NCBI GenBank assembly: GCA_024704765.1
Contig: JAKMXF010000221.1
Location: 620,001 to 684,000, forward strand
Source of the DNA: Oopsacas minuta
Taxonomy: Eukaryota > Porifera > Hexactinellida > Lyssacinosida > Leucopsacidae
Reading direction: 5' to 3'
DNA length: 64,000 nt
The notes below the pieces were generated by a model that saw only the letters and a list, made by a program, of their open reading frames with translations, was not told the DNA's origin and searched no databases. Positions within the stretch are counted from its first letter, which is position 1; each line of letters begins with the position of its first letter. The position numbers were made by a program, and so were the translations under genes. Shown in pieces: positions 51,380 through 62,236 of the stretch.

Positions 51380-54300
51380 CTGTGGAAAGTAAAGATAATT
51401 ATATTACTGCTAACTGTAGAGATTATAGCGGGAGGTGTAGATACATATTATTTGACACATGTTACTCTGCTTCACACCTGTTAATAGTTTGCAGAATATT
51501 TGTTGTTATCCATGGTTCATACAGCCAAATCTTAATTCAAATTAAATGATATAACTTGTATATGACTATATTCCTGACTTAATAAGGTCACATCAGGAAT
51601 CGGTACACAGGACAAGTTGACACTATTAAAAGGGGAAAAATGTGTTTTGTATTATTATTTATTTGTAACACTTACTAAATATTTGTTACACTTTTTCCTG
51701 CAAGAAAGTAAATTTGCTTTTTTCAAAACTAAAATGAAAAATACAAACAATAAACAATTTCTAAATATTTGCATTTTGGATTCTCTAATTTGTAATTTGA
51801 TTAATTTACTATTATTTATAGTTTTGTGTTAGGACACAATTTCTCTGCCACCACAAACCACTTGAATGTGACACAATTTAGAATCAATTAAAATACTTCC
51901 TAGATTCCTCAAACTGGTAGCAGTCATCATTCATTTATTTCCATAAATTAGCTCTAATCCAAATGTGGTTATTTAAGATAGTGTCAATAACTGGAACTAA
52001 TTGTGCTGAGGTTATACAGTCATAGTTCCATATTGGTTAATAGGATATTCAGTTTGTATATGCTGGTATTATCTGGAATTCGTTAGGTTTCAGTTCTACC
52101 GTATTATCACCTATCTCAGGGAGTTATTGAGATATGTATTATTAGATTAATGACATTCCACAACTATAGTAGTTCAACTGAAACGATGGATATTATTGCC
52201 CCGTATGAGCTCACGATCGAACCTCAAACTATGAATACTTTCGATACTATTGTGCCATAAGAGACCCTCCTCTTTACAATCTAATTTATACTTGTCTCAT
52301 ATTTCTAGCTTAATGTGTAGGTCATTTATCCGATTATGTAATTGTTAATATTAGAATTACTTAACAGAGCATTTATTGCTGGATTGAATTTCTATATTCA
52401 TTTACTGTTGCTATGATTAGAGACCAGTGTAGAATATATTTCTGGTCATATCTGATCTAGCTGACAAACACACAAACAAGCAAACAAGCAAACACAGCGA
52501 GCGTAGCGAATATTGGACCGCGAACCACTGTTCCTTGTCTTCAAGCCTTTTGGAGACATACGGGGAACAATGAAGTTTATGCGGCAATTCCTACATAACT
52601 CATTTCGAAGCGATCAAAGTATGTCGTCCTGTTCAAATATAAGAATTTCGTTGTCATTCAAAGAATATATCCTGTCTATTACAATAGTTATGTCCAATAC
52701 ATTCCTAGCTCGTTGCCTAGTAACCACCAATTATGTCAATTACATATTACAAATCTTCTGCTCTGTTATGTTATCATATATCATATCGTAATGGGAATAT
52801 CTCTACCTGTTAGTTTCAGTAAGGATCAATTACACACAGAGTAGGACATTACTGAATCTTTGTCCGCAAGATCCTGGAGGATCTATTAGTACAATTGCTG
52901 TGAAAATTGGCACATAGGTATGTCATGGGGTGTAGATGTAGACCTGAGGACATCAAGTTTCTATAATTAATATTTTCACACCTTTTTTTGAGTTTGCTAG
53001 ATTTTCACACTTAAGTTATCGCTGTGAACAATTTTCAACTGCAATGTATTCGTTATTCAGGTATGTCACATGTAGATATGATTATTTATCATATGATAAA
53101 CCATATTTACACCTTTCATGAATTCTTAACATTTCAAATTATACAAAACAACAATAAACAATACATATAGGATTATATAATCGGAAAAATCAATAAACCG
53201 TCAGTTCTATCTGCTATTAAATCAAATATTAGTATTTGCCCCAGAGGTGTCAGTCCCTATAAATATTCTGATTAGCTACTCTGATGAGTAGAGCTGTCTT
53301 ATGAAATATTCTGAATTGATAAATCATATTTATTTATTTGTTTGTTTGTTTGTTTGTTTGTTTGTTGATTACTTTAATTCGTATTTCAACTACTACAATG
53401 TTTGGACATATATAAGAGGAATCTCATTTCTCTGGAAAAGGTGACAATTGTGTCGACCTGTCAGATTTTAGGGTTCATTGGCTGATGTTATACTTGTAAA
53501 TATGTTATTAATTATTCACACCTTTCTGAGACTGTATATCATTGGTTTATGAGAACACAAACTTGTCTATAATTAGAATTACTTTACTAGTAAACAAACA
53601 GTTTACGTTTGTTGTTATTTATAAGTTTGTACATTTATCTTATAATATTCTTTTGCGTATTTTACATATTTCTGCAATCAAATCGATCTAATTTGAATTA
53701 AATATTACATATTTGAGATGATTTTAGTCATTTTTCCGTCTCAGCTGATTTCAAATAGCTGATTAGTATTCTTGGAAAATATTGTACAGAATTTCCAGAG
53801 TTTATTATTGGAACTATTTTTGTTTGTTTAATCAGATGTAAATATATTTGTTGTCCTGTTTACATTTATTGCTTATCATTACTGAAGTAATCAATAAATT
53901 GAAATTTACTCTATTTTTACAGAATTGTATATTTCTTATAATTCTTACAATAGTTTTAACCAATAGAATATCAAGTTACACATGATGGGAGCGCGGGTTC
54001 ATGCAGAACAGCTGATCACCATCATATACCTACAATCCTTTAGGGGTAATGTTTTCGCTCTGCTGTTCACACCTTCAGAGATTAAGACACCAAATTTGGC
54101 ATGTGTACTCGTAGTGATATCTAGTTATGCGCCTGACATTTGAAAAATTTCTAATGTGTATATTTTCACACTTTTTGACACCTCTGTATTTTAGCCCAAT
54201 CAGATTGTAGGGTTTACAATTAGGCATAAATACATAAAATTAGTTCTGATGGAATGTTTGTATTGATTGTAGACTGTAATTCTATTGGTCAATACATTAT

Positions 54301-54856
54301 ATCAATAAATATACACTGATTAATCATATTTTCACACCTTTTGGTGAACATTTCAGAATTATCCTAGAGATTAGCTTCCACTTGTTATGTAGGGGTAAAC
54401 AGGGACGTAGAATTCGATTCTAACATTATTAAATGTCTAACAAGATTATTTATATACACTTTGAGATTTTTGTTAAAATGGATATTTAGTAGAATTTTAT
54501 AGTTTCAATAATCCACTGAAATCAGTTTCATATTGGTTGTACATACGTGTATATTGTAATTAATACTGTTCGGATTACTTACATATTTCGAGTATTTAGT
54601 AGTTGCTTATGTCCACTACTATGTTTATTACGCACTTGTTGTCCTTTATCCTTTGTAAACGACTATATTTAGAATGTGAATTTATCTCAAATTAGAACAT
54701 CAATATATGGATAACCTCTAAGCAGATTATTGAATACTTTCAGTTTGTATATTATATGACTAATAATATTTATTATCTCATTTGTAATTGTTACTATAAA
54801 AGCAAATAAATTATGATAAATAACAATAACAATAACAATAACAACAAATAATTACA
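51380..54856. other. Gene-poor 3.4-kb stretch rich in short repeats
   Basis: No convincing gene. It holds repeated T-box-like TTTTCACACCTTT motifs (about 52972, 53516 and 54329), the CGACCTGTCAGATTTTAGGG module near 53450, a GTTT tetranucleotide run at 53338-53365 and a TAACAA microsatellite before 54850. A missing first exon of the IGFBP-type gene may lie in its 5' part. A short frame at 52187-52261 is unsupported. Confidence 0.5.
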
Positions 54857-55309
54857 ATGTTAAAATCAGATAATGTTTGTATAATATCAAAATGTAATCG
54901 AGCTATTTGTATACTGAAAGATAACTACAAAGATCTCCTACAGAATGGAGGCGATAATTTTCTTGATATTGTTGATATAGACAAACTTGTTTACACAAAA
55001 GCATCTAAACTAACACCTCTCCTAGACACAAATGTGTTCAGTGAGATTGAAAAGAATTGGATCAAAGAGAACAGAAGGAAGGCAATAAACAGAAAAACAG
55101 CAGGAGAGTCACGTGACCGCAAAAAACGCGAACAATCAAAACTAGTAAATGATTTAAAATATCTTGAACGATACCGAGATGTGTTAAGTCAACAGAAAGA
55201 AGAATTTATTGAGGAGATTTATGGCCTAAAATGGGGTATTCGGAAAATGTCTTTTGAATACTCACTAGCTATTCCTACCAATCAACTGGGAGTTTATTCT
55301 AACACCTAG
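54857..55309 (+). CDS. bZIP transcription factor (third, diverged copy)
   Basis: An intronless 150-aa frame. The basic region KENRRKAINRKTAGESRDRKK keeps the invariant Asn and the final SR (NRKTAGESR) and has a Thr at the usual first Ala. It leads to a zipper of L, Y, L, I, I (LVNDLKYLERYRDVLSQQKE). The N-terminal 75 residues include CNRAICILKDNYKDLLQNG and no recognised domain. Unlike the two Maf-like copies at 7942 and 11523, it retains the Asn, so it should recognise a conventional bZIP half-site. Overall small size and intronless structure are shared with those copies. Confidence 0.75.
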   Translation: MLKSDNVCIISKCNRAICILKDNYKDLLQNGGDNFLDIVDIDKLVYTKASKLTPLLDTNVFSEIEKNWIKENRRKAINRKTAGESRDRKKREQSKLVNDLKYLERYRDVLSQQKEEFIEEIYGLKWGIRKMSFEYSLAIPTNQLGVYSNT

Positions 55310-56454
55310 ACGCTGACACTTAATTTAATTATCATGTTTCTAAACTTTTGTAGAAATATTCTTTGTACTCATATTTTATTGAGGATTATCATAGGTATAT
55401 TATTCACATTCCTATCTGTTGCTATGGTATCAAATTCACTAATTTGACAATTATGTAATCTAATTGGTTGATTTAATAATTACAAAGAGTGAATAAGCAA
55501 AAATGGGTCTATAATATTAATAGAATTTCTTATTGGTTTTGTCGCTTTGATACCCACTTTTTGTAAATGTATTGTATTATTCATTAAAGTGTGATAATTT
55601 CCGCAATCAGCTGATTAGAGCTATATCTAGAAATACAGTAGATGCTATGTAATTAATATTTATAATATCAAATGCGAATGTCCTTTTATCAGAGTTTCAA
55701 TTTGTGCTATCACTTCCTCCAACTATTGTCTTGAAAATGAAATTTGTTTATTCTAATATTTTGTGCTCTAAAGTTGTTAGTTAATTGAATTTTGTAAGAA
55801 TTTTTCTTCTGAAAATCCAAAGATTCAATTCATCATAAACACCTTATTATTCTACAAATTTAGTATATTAACTGATTAAAAACATTTATCGTAGAATTCC
55901 TCATTTATAGAAGTGTTAGACGTAATTATCTCTAAAGTATTCCCATTCCACCTTCCCCTGCTATACAGGTTCCCCTGCTATACAGGTTCCCCTGTTATAC
56001 AGGTTCTCCTGTTATGCAGGTTCCCCTGTTATACAGGTTCTCCTGTTATACAGGTTCCCCTGCTATACAGGTTCCCCTGTGATACAGGTTCCCCTGCTAT
56101 ACAGGTTCCCCGCTTATAAGTTTGTACTTCTGTAATGGAACTAACTGGTTTCATAATATTATACATGATTTAGGATATTTCACTTTGAAATGGAAAATCT
56201 ATAAATTTGTGCTAATAATAGAATATGGCGCCATTTTGACGGATGTTTAATAAACTGAATTATGAATATAACTTATAGTTCTTGTTTAATACGTGTTACT
56301 TCCATTATACGCATATTTCTGGTACAGTTTATTCACGTTTTAGCGGGTCATATACTTGTTTATATTTATTTAAACTATAAAATATACAAATACAGATAAA
56401 TATCAATAAAATACAAACAAACAACTTTACACATAAACACTTGAGTAAATATAA
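55310..56454. other. Intergenic with 17-bp minisatellite
   Basis: Apart from the minisatellite at 55953-56112, AT-rich and without genes. Confidence 0.5.
55953..56112. repeat. 17-bp minisatellite (CCCCTGYTATACAGGTT)
   Basis: About nine units of TTCCCCTGCTATACAGG with C/T variants. Each unit resembles a 3' splice acceptor: pyrimidine-rich TTCCCCTG, then TATACAG|G. Confidence 0.95.
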
Positions 56455-57895
56455 TTAATCCATTTGTACATATTTATGCATTTTCTTATCTGTATTATTC
56501 CTTGGAATTCTGTTATACTGTAGTCTAATTAACCACACACAAACACACAAAATAACAATAATAATAATAATAGCAATGAAGGAGCTGACGACTGTTATCG
56601 ATATTTTAGCTGCCATAGTTAAACCCTCTGGCCTGGGACAGTTCTCTACAAAAGTAACTAAGAAACAGAATGGAGGGTTGTGGTAGTGACATTGTATGTA
56701 TATTGTAAAGTTAATGAAGTTATAACTGTCAACATCTGTGAAGTTTACATATAAATAAGAGTCCCCCTCGCCCCCCATAGTGAAATTAATCCCCTTTAGG
56801 TTCCAGTTTGGAGTGCAAGTAGCAGCTGGGTTGTATAGCTTGCAGGAATTATTCTCTAACTCTTTCAGTTTATATTTTATTAAGAGGCCTGGTTTCCTAG
56901 GGACCCTGATCCAAGGATTGTAGCCTAGACCCTCAAATCTGTCCGTACATCCTCTGCAGAAATAGGGGATACTGTTGTTAGACCGTAGCTCACACACCTA
57001 TACAATATTTGTTTGTTTATATAAAACTGTAAATAATAATATAATACAAACAGTATAGTAATATAGCGGTTCCCAGGCTAATTCACCCGTGGACACCCTT
57101 GCTGAGGTCTGGACCCCCCTGCTGTCTTCTGTGTACCATATGTTTGTAACCGCTATAGACCTGCTATGAACGGTGCTGTTATGATTGTTATCTGTTGAAC
57201 CATGGACTAATAACATTGTAAAGTTAACATTCTTAACAGTATTTATTGCAACCATGGTTTCGGCGCCTATATTTCTATTATATAATTAATACAGCAGTCA
57301 GGGGAATACTGTATCTTGAGTTCCTGAAAAAGATTAGACCAAACTATGTCAATATGAAACTAACACTTATAGTTCCAGTTATGAATCCAATGTGTAATAT
57401 TTCATAAAATAATATTTTCTCAAAAACTATAGAATTCTAATTACATTTAATTTGTTCAATAAATTTTTAATATTAAGAAATATTACATAACTATGAACCT
57501 AGCAACCTAGCAACCTAGCAACCATTAAAGAATTATTCCTTAGAATTCTAATTATTTAATTATTATTTAATGTAATTGGAATTTATCATAGAATCTGTAT
57601 TATTAAATTCCTTGAGTTATACGTGAATGATTGCATGACACTTGCCAATAGAATGTATGCGTTGTTAGGGGCTAATAAGACCCACACAAACAGACTACCC
57701 TTCCTTGGATACGGTGGATAGCGATAAATGTTCTTATAACCGACACCCACTGAATTGAATTCCTTCCTCCCTATTATGTATCCAAGGAACATACACGTAT
57801 TAATATACTCACCTCTCCAACGTATTCTTCTCTTGCCATAACATTGCTCAGTAGTATAGCACAGCACACGAATAGTGTCACATAACACGCGTAGA
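56455..57895 (-). CDS. Unrecognised type I membrane protein, at least 3 exons
   Basis: The last exon (56997-56455) encodes CRGCTDRFEGLGYNPW, an N-glycosylated ectodomain (NFTMGG, NFTDVD, NFTIYI), a transmembrane helix (ISITVVSSFIAIIIIIVILC) and a short basic tail. The preceding exon ends at 57052 (YYYT joined to VCELR) through a 54-bp intron. Further upstream, an exon ending at a GTGAGT donor near 57811 encodes a signal-peptide-like LFVCCAILLSNVMA then REEYVGE; it joins in frame to NVNFTMLLVHG if the weak acceptor ATACTGTTAAG is used. An alternative splice at 57267 uses another frame without a signal peptide. The initiating ATG is not found. Family unknown; six or more N-glycosylation sites and Cys pairs fit a cell-surface protein. 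Confidence 0.55.
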
Positions 57896-59218
57896 TATTC
57901 CTATATACAAATATGATAAATATTCACTTAGCTGTGTCGACCTATCAGATTTGAGGGTTTACTTCCCCAGCATCTCCAGCTGGTATTCTATTAGTTAAAT
58001 TGAATACACAAGTAATGTAATTATAACACCTATCTGATGTATATGGAAAATATATTCTAAGAATAAACTTATTTGTTTTAGTTCAGTTCTATTTACTATC
58101 AAATATGGTTAATAACATTCCTATCTATCATAGTTGTTGACAGGATTCTATTCATAAATTCTAAAAGATAGAATTCTTATAAAAGAAGGAAATTCATTGA
58201 TTTATTAATTCCGAATACAACCATTTAGAAAAAGGAACTATATTCTATCATAGTTCCCTTTAGGCGCTGATATTTGGTAATTTATGTAACTATACGCTTT
58301 ACTTAACGAAATATCACAATTATAATTATCTATAAGACTTCCGGTATATTAATTACTGCCACTTGGTTGGACACTTTGTGACACTATTTTGACACTATTT
58401 TGACACTATTGTGACACTATTTTGACACTATTTTGACACTATAGGCAAAAGCTTGTAAACAATAAGATTTGAAAACTTTCAAATTTAGAATTACACAAAT
58501 TCCATGAATATTTTTAATGTATTATTAATTGTGATTTTAGTAACACCTTATATACTCATATATTTATCATAATAAAGTGTCACAGATATATTAACACCTG
58601 TTAATTAAATTAGAACATAACTCACATCTGTAGTATTATCACAAATCTGCTCAATAAATATTAATCAGTGGTTTATATTCGAATACGTGATAGAATAGCT
58701 TTTATACAAATCTCAGCTGTAACAGGGCTTCAAATGTATTATCTACATATTATCAGCTGGTGAGTAGATAGCTGACTTAATTATTCAAATTAATATCAAT
58801 TGTTCATGGAACTAACTTAATATTTACAGGTGTGAGGCAACAGAACTAAGGATTTTGTCGTTAATATTAATACTTTATTTCAAGATAACTATTTTCATAC
58901 TAACGATATGGAATGTTAGTCATAATCTAATTAACTCTATTAATTAGATTTATATTGAGTTGAATAGTATGAAATTCTTCACATTCCTATCCTATTTAAC
59001 CGTATCTAAGAAACGAATACTATCTTTCATATTACAAACTCTTAATGCGATCGACAAAATTGAAAGTATTTGGTGGCTCTAGCTTTGTCAAGTAGTGTAA
59101 TACTAACTGTCCCGAGCCCTCTGTTATCCATGGTTCTTATTATGTAATTAATAACTGAAGCAACAAGTGTTATTTGATATTAATAATATTCTCATTATTA
59201 TAGGCTGCTTATTGTGAA
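57896..59218. other. Divergent intergenic region upstream of Ig-TIR gene
   Basis: It holds the CGACCTATCAGATTTGAGGG module at 57943 and a 14-bp tandem at 58370-58442. No gene was found; the 5' exon of the minus-strand membrane protein may be here. Confidence 0.45.
58370..58442. repeat. Tandem repeat GACACTATTTT
   Basis: About six units of TTGACACTATT or its G variant in 73 bp, non-coding. Confidence 0.9.
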
Positions 59219-60976
59219 ATGAATTTATATTTTTTATGCATTCTTTGTGTGTCTTCCCTAGCAACCACGGCATGTGTGTTTAATATTATATCGGAGTCTG
59301 AGACTTACTGTGACTTCGATAAGAATTTGAATATAGAATTTTGCGATGAAGTTAATGCCATTTTTGTGCCACAAGGACACTATTATAGTGTCACAGATTG
59401 TGTCGCTTACGTGACACCTTATGATACTTTAGTTTCACACCTCTGTCCGTTTGTGATAGCCTCTATGAGTGAGCTTGATAACAATTGTCACGTATTCTAT
59501 TCCAGTAACGGGACCGTATCTATTATAAACCTCAAAATGCAGCAGCCACCTACTCTATTTGGCGTCACAATTGGTACTGTGACGTCACCATTCAATGACG
59601 ATGTGTTCTTTTTATATTGTCCCCTATATGGACAACCTGCCCTCTCCTATAATTGGAGTATACCGATCGCTGGGGCTGTCTGGCACTTAAATATTACAAC
59701 TCTAGCGGACTACAAAGATAGCAACGAATTTTCAAGTGGTTTTTTGTCCTCTGTTTATATGTATGCAAACTGCCCGTCTGCAGTACAAATACTCTATGAC
59801 GTCAAAATTGGATTTGAAGGTGCATTCCATTGCACTGGAACTAATGAGTTTGGTTCCAAAACCGTTCTTGTAACTATTTTAACAGACTCTAATGTGTGTG
59901 TTACCCAACAGAATCCAATCTTCAGTAACAGTAGCAACCGAATATTCCAGTTGGAATCTAATCGTAAAGTTCTAGCTGAAGAAATAGGCGGGAATATAAC
60001 TGTAGATTGTAAATTCACACCTTTTTCTAAGGATATTATCTTGTTTTGGGTTAGAACAGGGAATTTATCTAAAATATCTAATATTTGTACAAGTACACCT
60101 GATCCTTATATCCTGACTTCTGATGATAAATACACGATTACTGATGAGTTAGTTTCTGAGAACTCTAACTTCCCCGGGACTCCCAATTGTACCAAATCTC
60201 TTTCTATAACAATTCATGAATTCCATCTGTCAGATGAGGGGGCGTATTCGTGTGTCGCGGTTCTGTGTACCACTGGTTTCCCGCCTAAAGTGTCCAGCAG
60301 GGATATAGAAATAACAGGAGACAGAGAGACCCGGACTCTCTTAATCTGGTTATTCTCTCTGATCTCTCTCCCTGTCCTCTTGATAATAATCTCCTTGGTA
60401 ACAGCTGGTATTCTCATGTATTTGAATAAAGTTAGACTCATCCGATGGTACATAGCTTGGAAGATAGAGGATCCAATTGGTCAGTTTGAATACGACGCGT
60501 TTATTTGTACTCCAGAGGAGTACGATCATCAATTAGTAACAGAGGTTACGGAAGTCTTTGAAGATTTACAGAATATACGTATTCTGTGGAGTGAGCATGA
60601 TCAGTGCATTTTAGCTGGACGCAGTCATGTAGAGAATGCTGTAGAGATAATGGAGAAGTGTAAAAAGTTCATTTTTATTGTTGACACAAAGTTTGTTGAT
60701 TGTTTCTTCTGTAAACAACTTGTCGAGCTTGTTGTTGAGAAGAGTAGTGTTAAGAATTGGAACATAATACTCCCTGTTAAATGGTACCAGCATTCCATTG
60801 TACCAGATGAGTTGCTAGTCTACAGATATGTGGATAGAGAGGATAATCAAGATTATCTCAAAGAGATTTCTAGTTTTATGGAAGGAAGGAATGCGGCTAG
60901 AAGGAATGTGGCTCATGGCTATGAATTGTTAGATATACGTGTTGATGATAGGAGCAGACCTTTACTTAATGTTTGA
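59219..60976 (+). CDS. Ig-TIR receptor (IL-1R/TLR-superfamily-like)
   Basis: An intronless frame of 585 aa. Signal peptide at residues 1-19 (FLCILCVSSLATTAC). The ectodomain holds Cys pairs compatible with three Ig-like units: a weak one at about 30-105, one at about 115-220 (ending EGAFHCTGTNEFGS) and one at about 255-365 (ITVDCKFTPF to DEGAYSCVAV). A transmembrane helix at 374-402 is followed by a TIR domain at about 423-560: box 1 EYDAFICTPEE, box 2 region ILWSEHDQCILAGRSHVENA, then FIFIVDTKFVD. Box 3 (FW) is not evident. The Ig-TIR layout is known from Amphimedon queenslandica. Expected role is innate sensing via MyD88-type adaptors; the ligand is unknown. The usual box 2 Pro is absent, which may limit adaptor binding. 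Confidence 0.9.
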   Translation: MNLYFLCILCVSSLATTACVFNIISESETYCDFDKNLNIEFCDEVNAIFVPQGHYYSVTDCVAYVTPYDTLVSHLCPFVIASMSELDNNCHVFYSSNGTVSIINLKMQQPPTLFGVTIGTVTSPFNDDVFFLYCPLYGQPALSYNWSIPIAGAVWHLNITTLADYKDSNEFSSGFLSSVYMYANCPSAVQILYDVKIGFEGAFHCTGTNEFGSKTVLVTILTDSNVCVTQQNPIFSNSSNRIFQLESNRKVLAEEIGGNITVDCKFTPFSKDIILFWVRTGNLSKISNICTSTPDPYILTSDDKYTITDELVSENSNFPGTPNCTKSLSITIHEFHLSDEGAYSCVAVLCTTGFPPKVSSRDIEITGDRETRTLLIWLFSLISLPVLLIIISLVTAGILMYLNKVRLIRWYIAWKIEDPIGQFEYDAFICTPEEYDHQLVTEVTEVFEDLQNIRILWSEHDQCILAGRSHVENAVEIMEKCKKFIFIVDTKFVDCFFCKQLVELVVEKSSVKNWNIILPVKWYQHSIVPDELLVYRYVDREDNQDYLKEISSFMEGRNAARRNVAHGYELLDIRVDDRSRPLLNV

Positions 60977-61277
60977 GTGTTTATTAGTAATTTATTTGTT
61001 ATTTACTTCTGTTTACAAACATTTAAATCTATTTTTTGAGGTTCTTAAACGCGGGTTATTTTTTGTCAATTAATCTCAGGATTAGGTGTGTATAATTGGA
61101 ATAATGAATGCTTGTAAATATTATTCTATAAATATCCATCAGCTGTTATTCATTACAGAATTCATACAAGCACTTCTCTTCTAAATATTCTTCCATTCGA
61201 ATTCCAATAATCCATAATTATCTCTAAGCTAATACGGCTTAGTTGCTATATAAACCAACTCACAGATACACGATTAA
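60977..61277. promoter_or_regulatory. Promoter region of RNase T2 gene
   Basis: AT-rich; contains a CAGCTG E-box near 61140 and short TATAAA-like runs near 61249. Nothing specific beyond that. Confidence 0.3.
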
Positions 61278-62039
61278 ATGATTGGTTGTAAATATAGTTT
61301 GTTGTTGTTATTGTTGATTCAATCAACACATCTGTGTACAGCTGATGAGGTGTCATATGATTATATCGTCCTGGCATTAACCTGGCCGCCTGGGTTCTGT
61401 ACAAGTATAGGGAATGAGTGTGACAGCTCTAAGGTGAGGAACATCTGGACCATACACGGCCTCTGGCCCACCCTTAAGCAGCAGACCTCTAATCCCGCCT
61501 TCTGTGACGGAGAGCCATTCAATTCTAATTATTTAAGCGCCAAACTACTCAATCAGCTGACTGCCTCGTGGCCTAATTATAAGCAGTCTAGTACTGATGA
61601 ATTATTTTGGAATTATGAATGGAGTAAACACGGTACCTGTGCGGTACAGGGAGATTATGACACCTTCCCGAGCCAATCAGCTTACTTCTCACGGACACTG
61701 GAACTATATAACACCTATAATTTCAGTTCCATATTGACGAATAATGATATTTATCCTGGATCTACTACTTTTCTATCTGAGCTTAAATCTACTTTTAGCA
61801 GATTCTTCGGATTATCAAATACTGTAACATTCCAATGCTCCACTCACAACAACCGTCACTATGTAACTAGCTGTCACTTCTGTCTTAGTTCCAATTTCTC
61901 AGTAATCAGCTGTCCTTCTGGTAAAACAGACAGCTGTCAATATTCATATCCTATCGTGTATTCTAGCAGAGCTGATATGGTGGACTGTTATTTGTTTTTG
62001 TTCATGTTTTTGTTATTATTTGTTATTGAAATGTTGTAA
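61278..62039 (+). CDS. RNase T2 with C-terminal hydrophobic anchor
   Basis: An intronless frame of 253 aa. A signal peptide (YSLLLLLLIQSTHLCTA) is followed by the RNase T2 fold with CAS I WTIHGLWPT (His60) and CAS II FWNYEWSKHGTCAV (Glu114, Lys117, His118), so the catalytic triad is complete. Several paired cysteines match the secreted/lysosomal family. The C-terminus is a long hydrophobic segment (CYLFLFMFLLLFVIEML) directly after SSRADMVD, absent from typical secreted RNase T2. It looks like a GPI-attachment signal or a single-pass anchor, so this enzyme may be tethered to the cell surface. Family role: acid endoribonuclease for RNA turnover and immune modulation. Confidence 0.88.
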   Translation: MIGCKYSLLLLLLIQSTHLCTADEVSYDYIVLALTWPPGFCTSIGNECDSSKVRNIWTIHGLWPTLKQQTSNPAFCDGEPFNSNYLSAKLLNQLTASWPNYKQSSTDELFWNYEWSKHGTCAVQGDYDTFPSQSAYFSRTLELYNTYNFSSILTNNDIYPGSTTFLSELKSTFSRFFGLSNTVTFQCSTHNNRHYVTSCHFCLSSNFSVISCPSGKTDSCQYSYPIVYSSRADMVDCYLFLFMFLLLFVIEML

Positions 62040-62236
62040 TGCGTATTAATATATTGCTTTATTTGTATATTGATTGGAGAAAAGTTATTCAATTATCAGA
62101 ACAATAATTAGATTAATAACAAAAGAGTAACACCTCGTTAATAAGAACTCCAACGGACGGTCAAATGTGTTCTCTTTATCCAGAGTGATACCAACAAACT
62201 GTCCGCTGGTGTTAGTATTAATGATATTCTACTGTT
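62040..62236. other. Intergenic
   Basis: A short gap between the RNase T2 gene and the mini-gene, with no feature visible. Confidence 0.4.

Noticed and set aside
52513-52791. 92-codon frame (+) in the gene-poor stretch
   Set aside because: Composition looks random and no family or splice context supports it.
54157-54310. Candidate SINE head near a TTTTCACACTTTTTGACACC block
   Set aside because: No A/B boxes or poly-A tail; treated as part of the dispersed T-box-like motif set.
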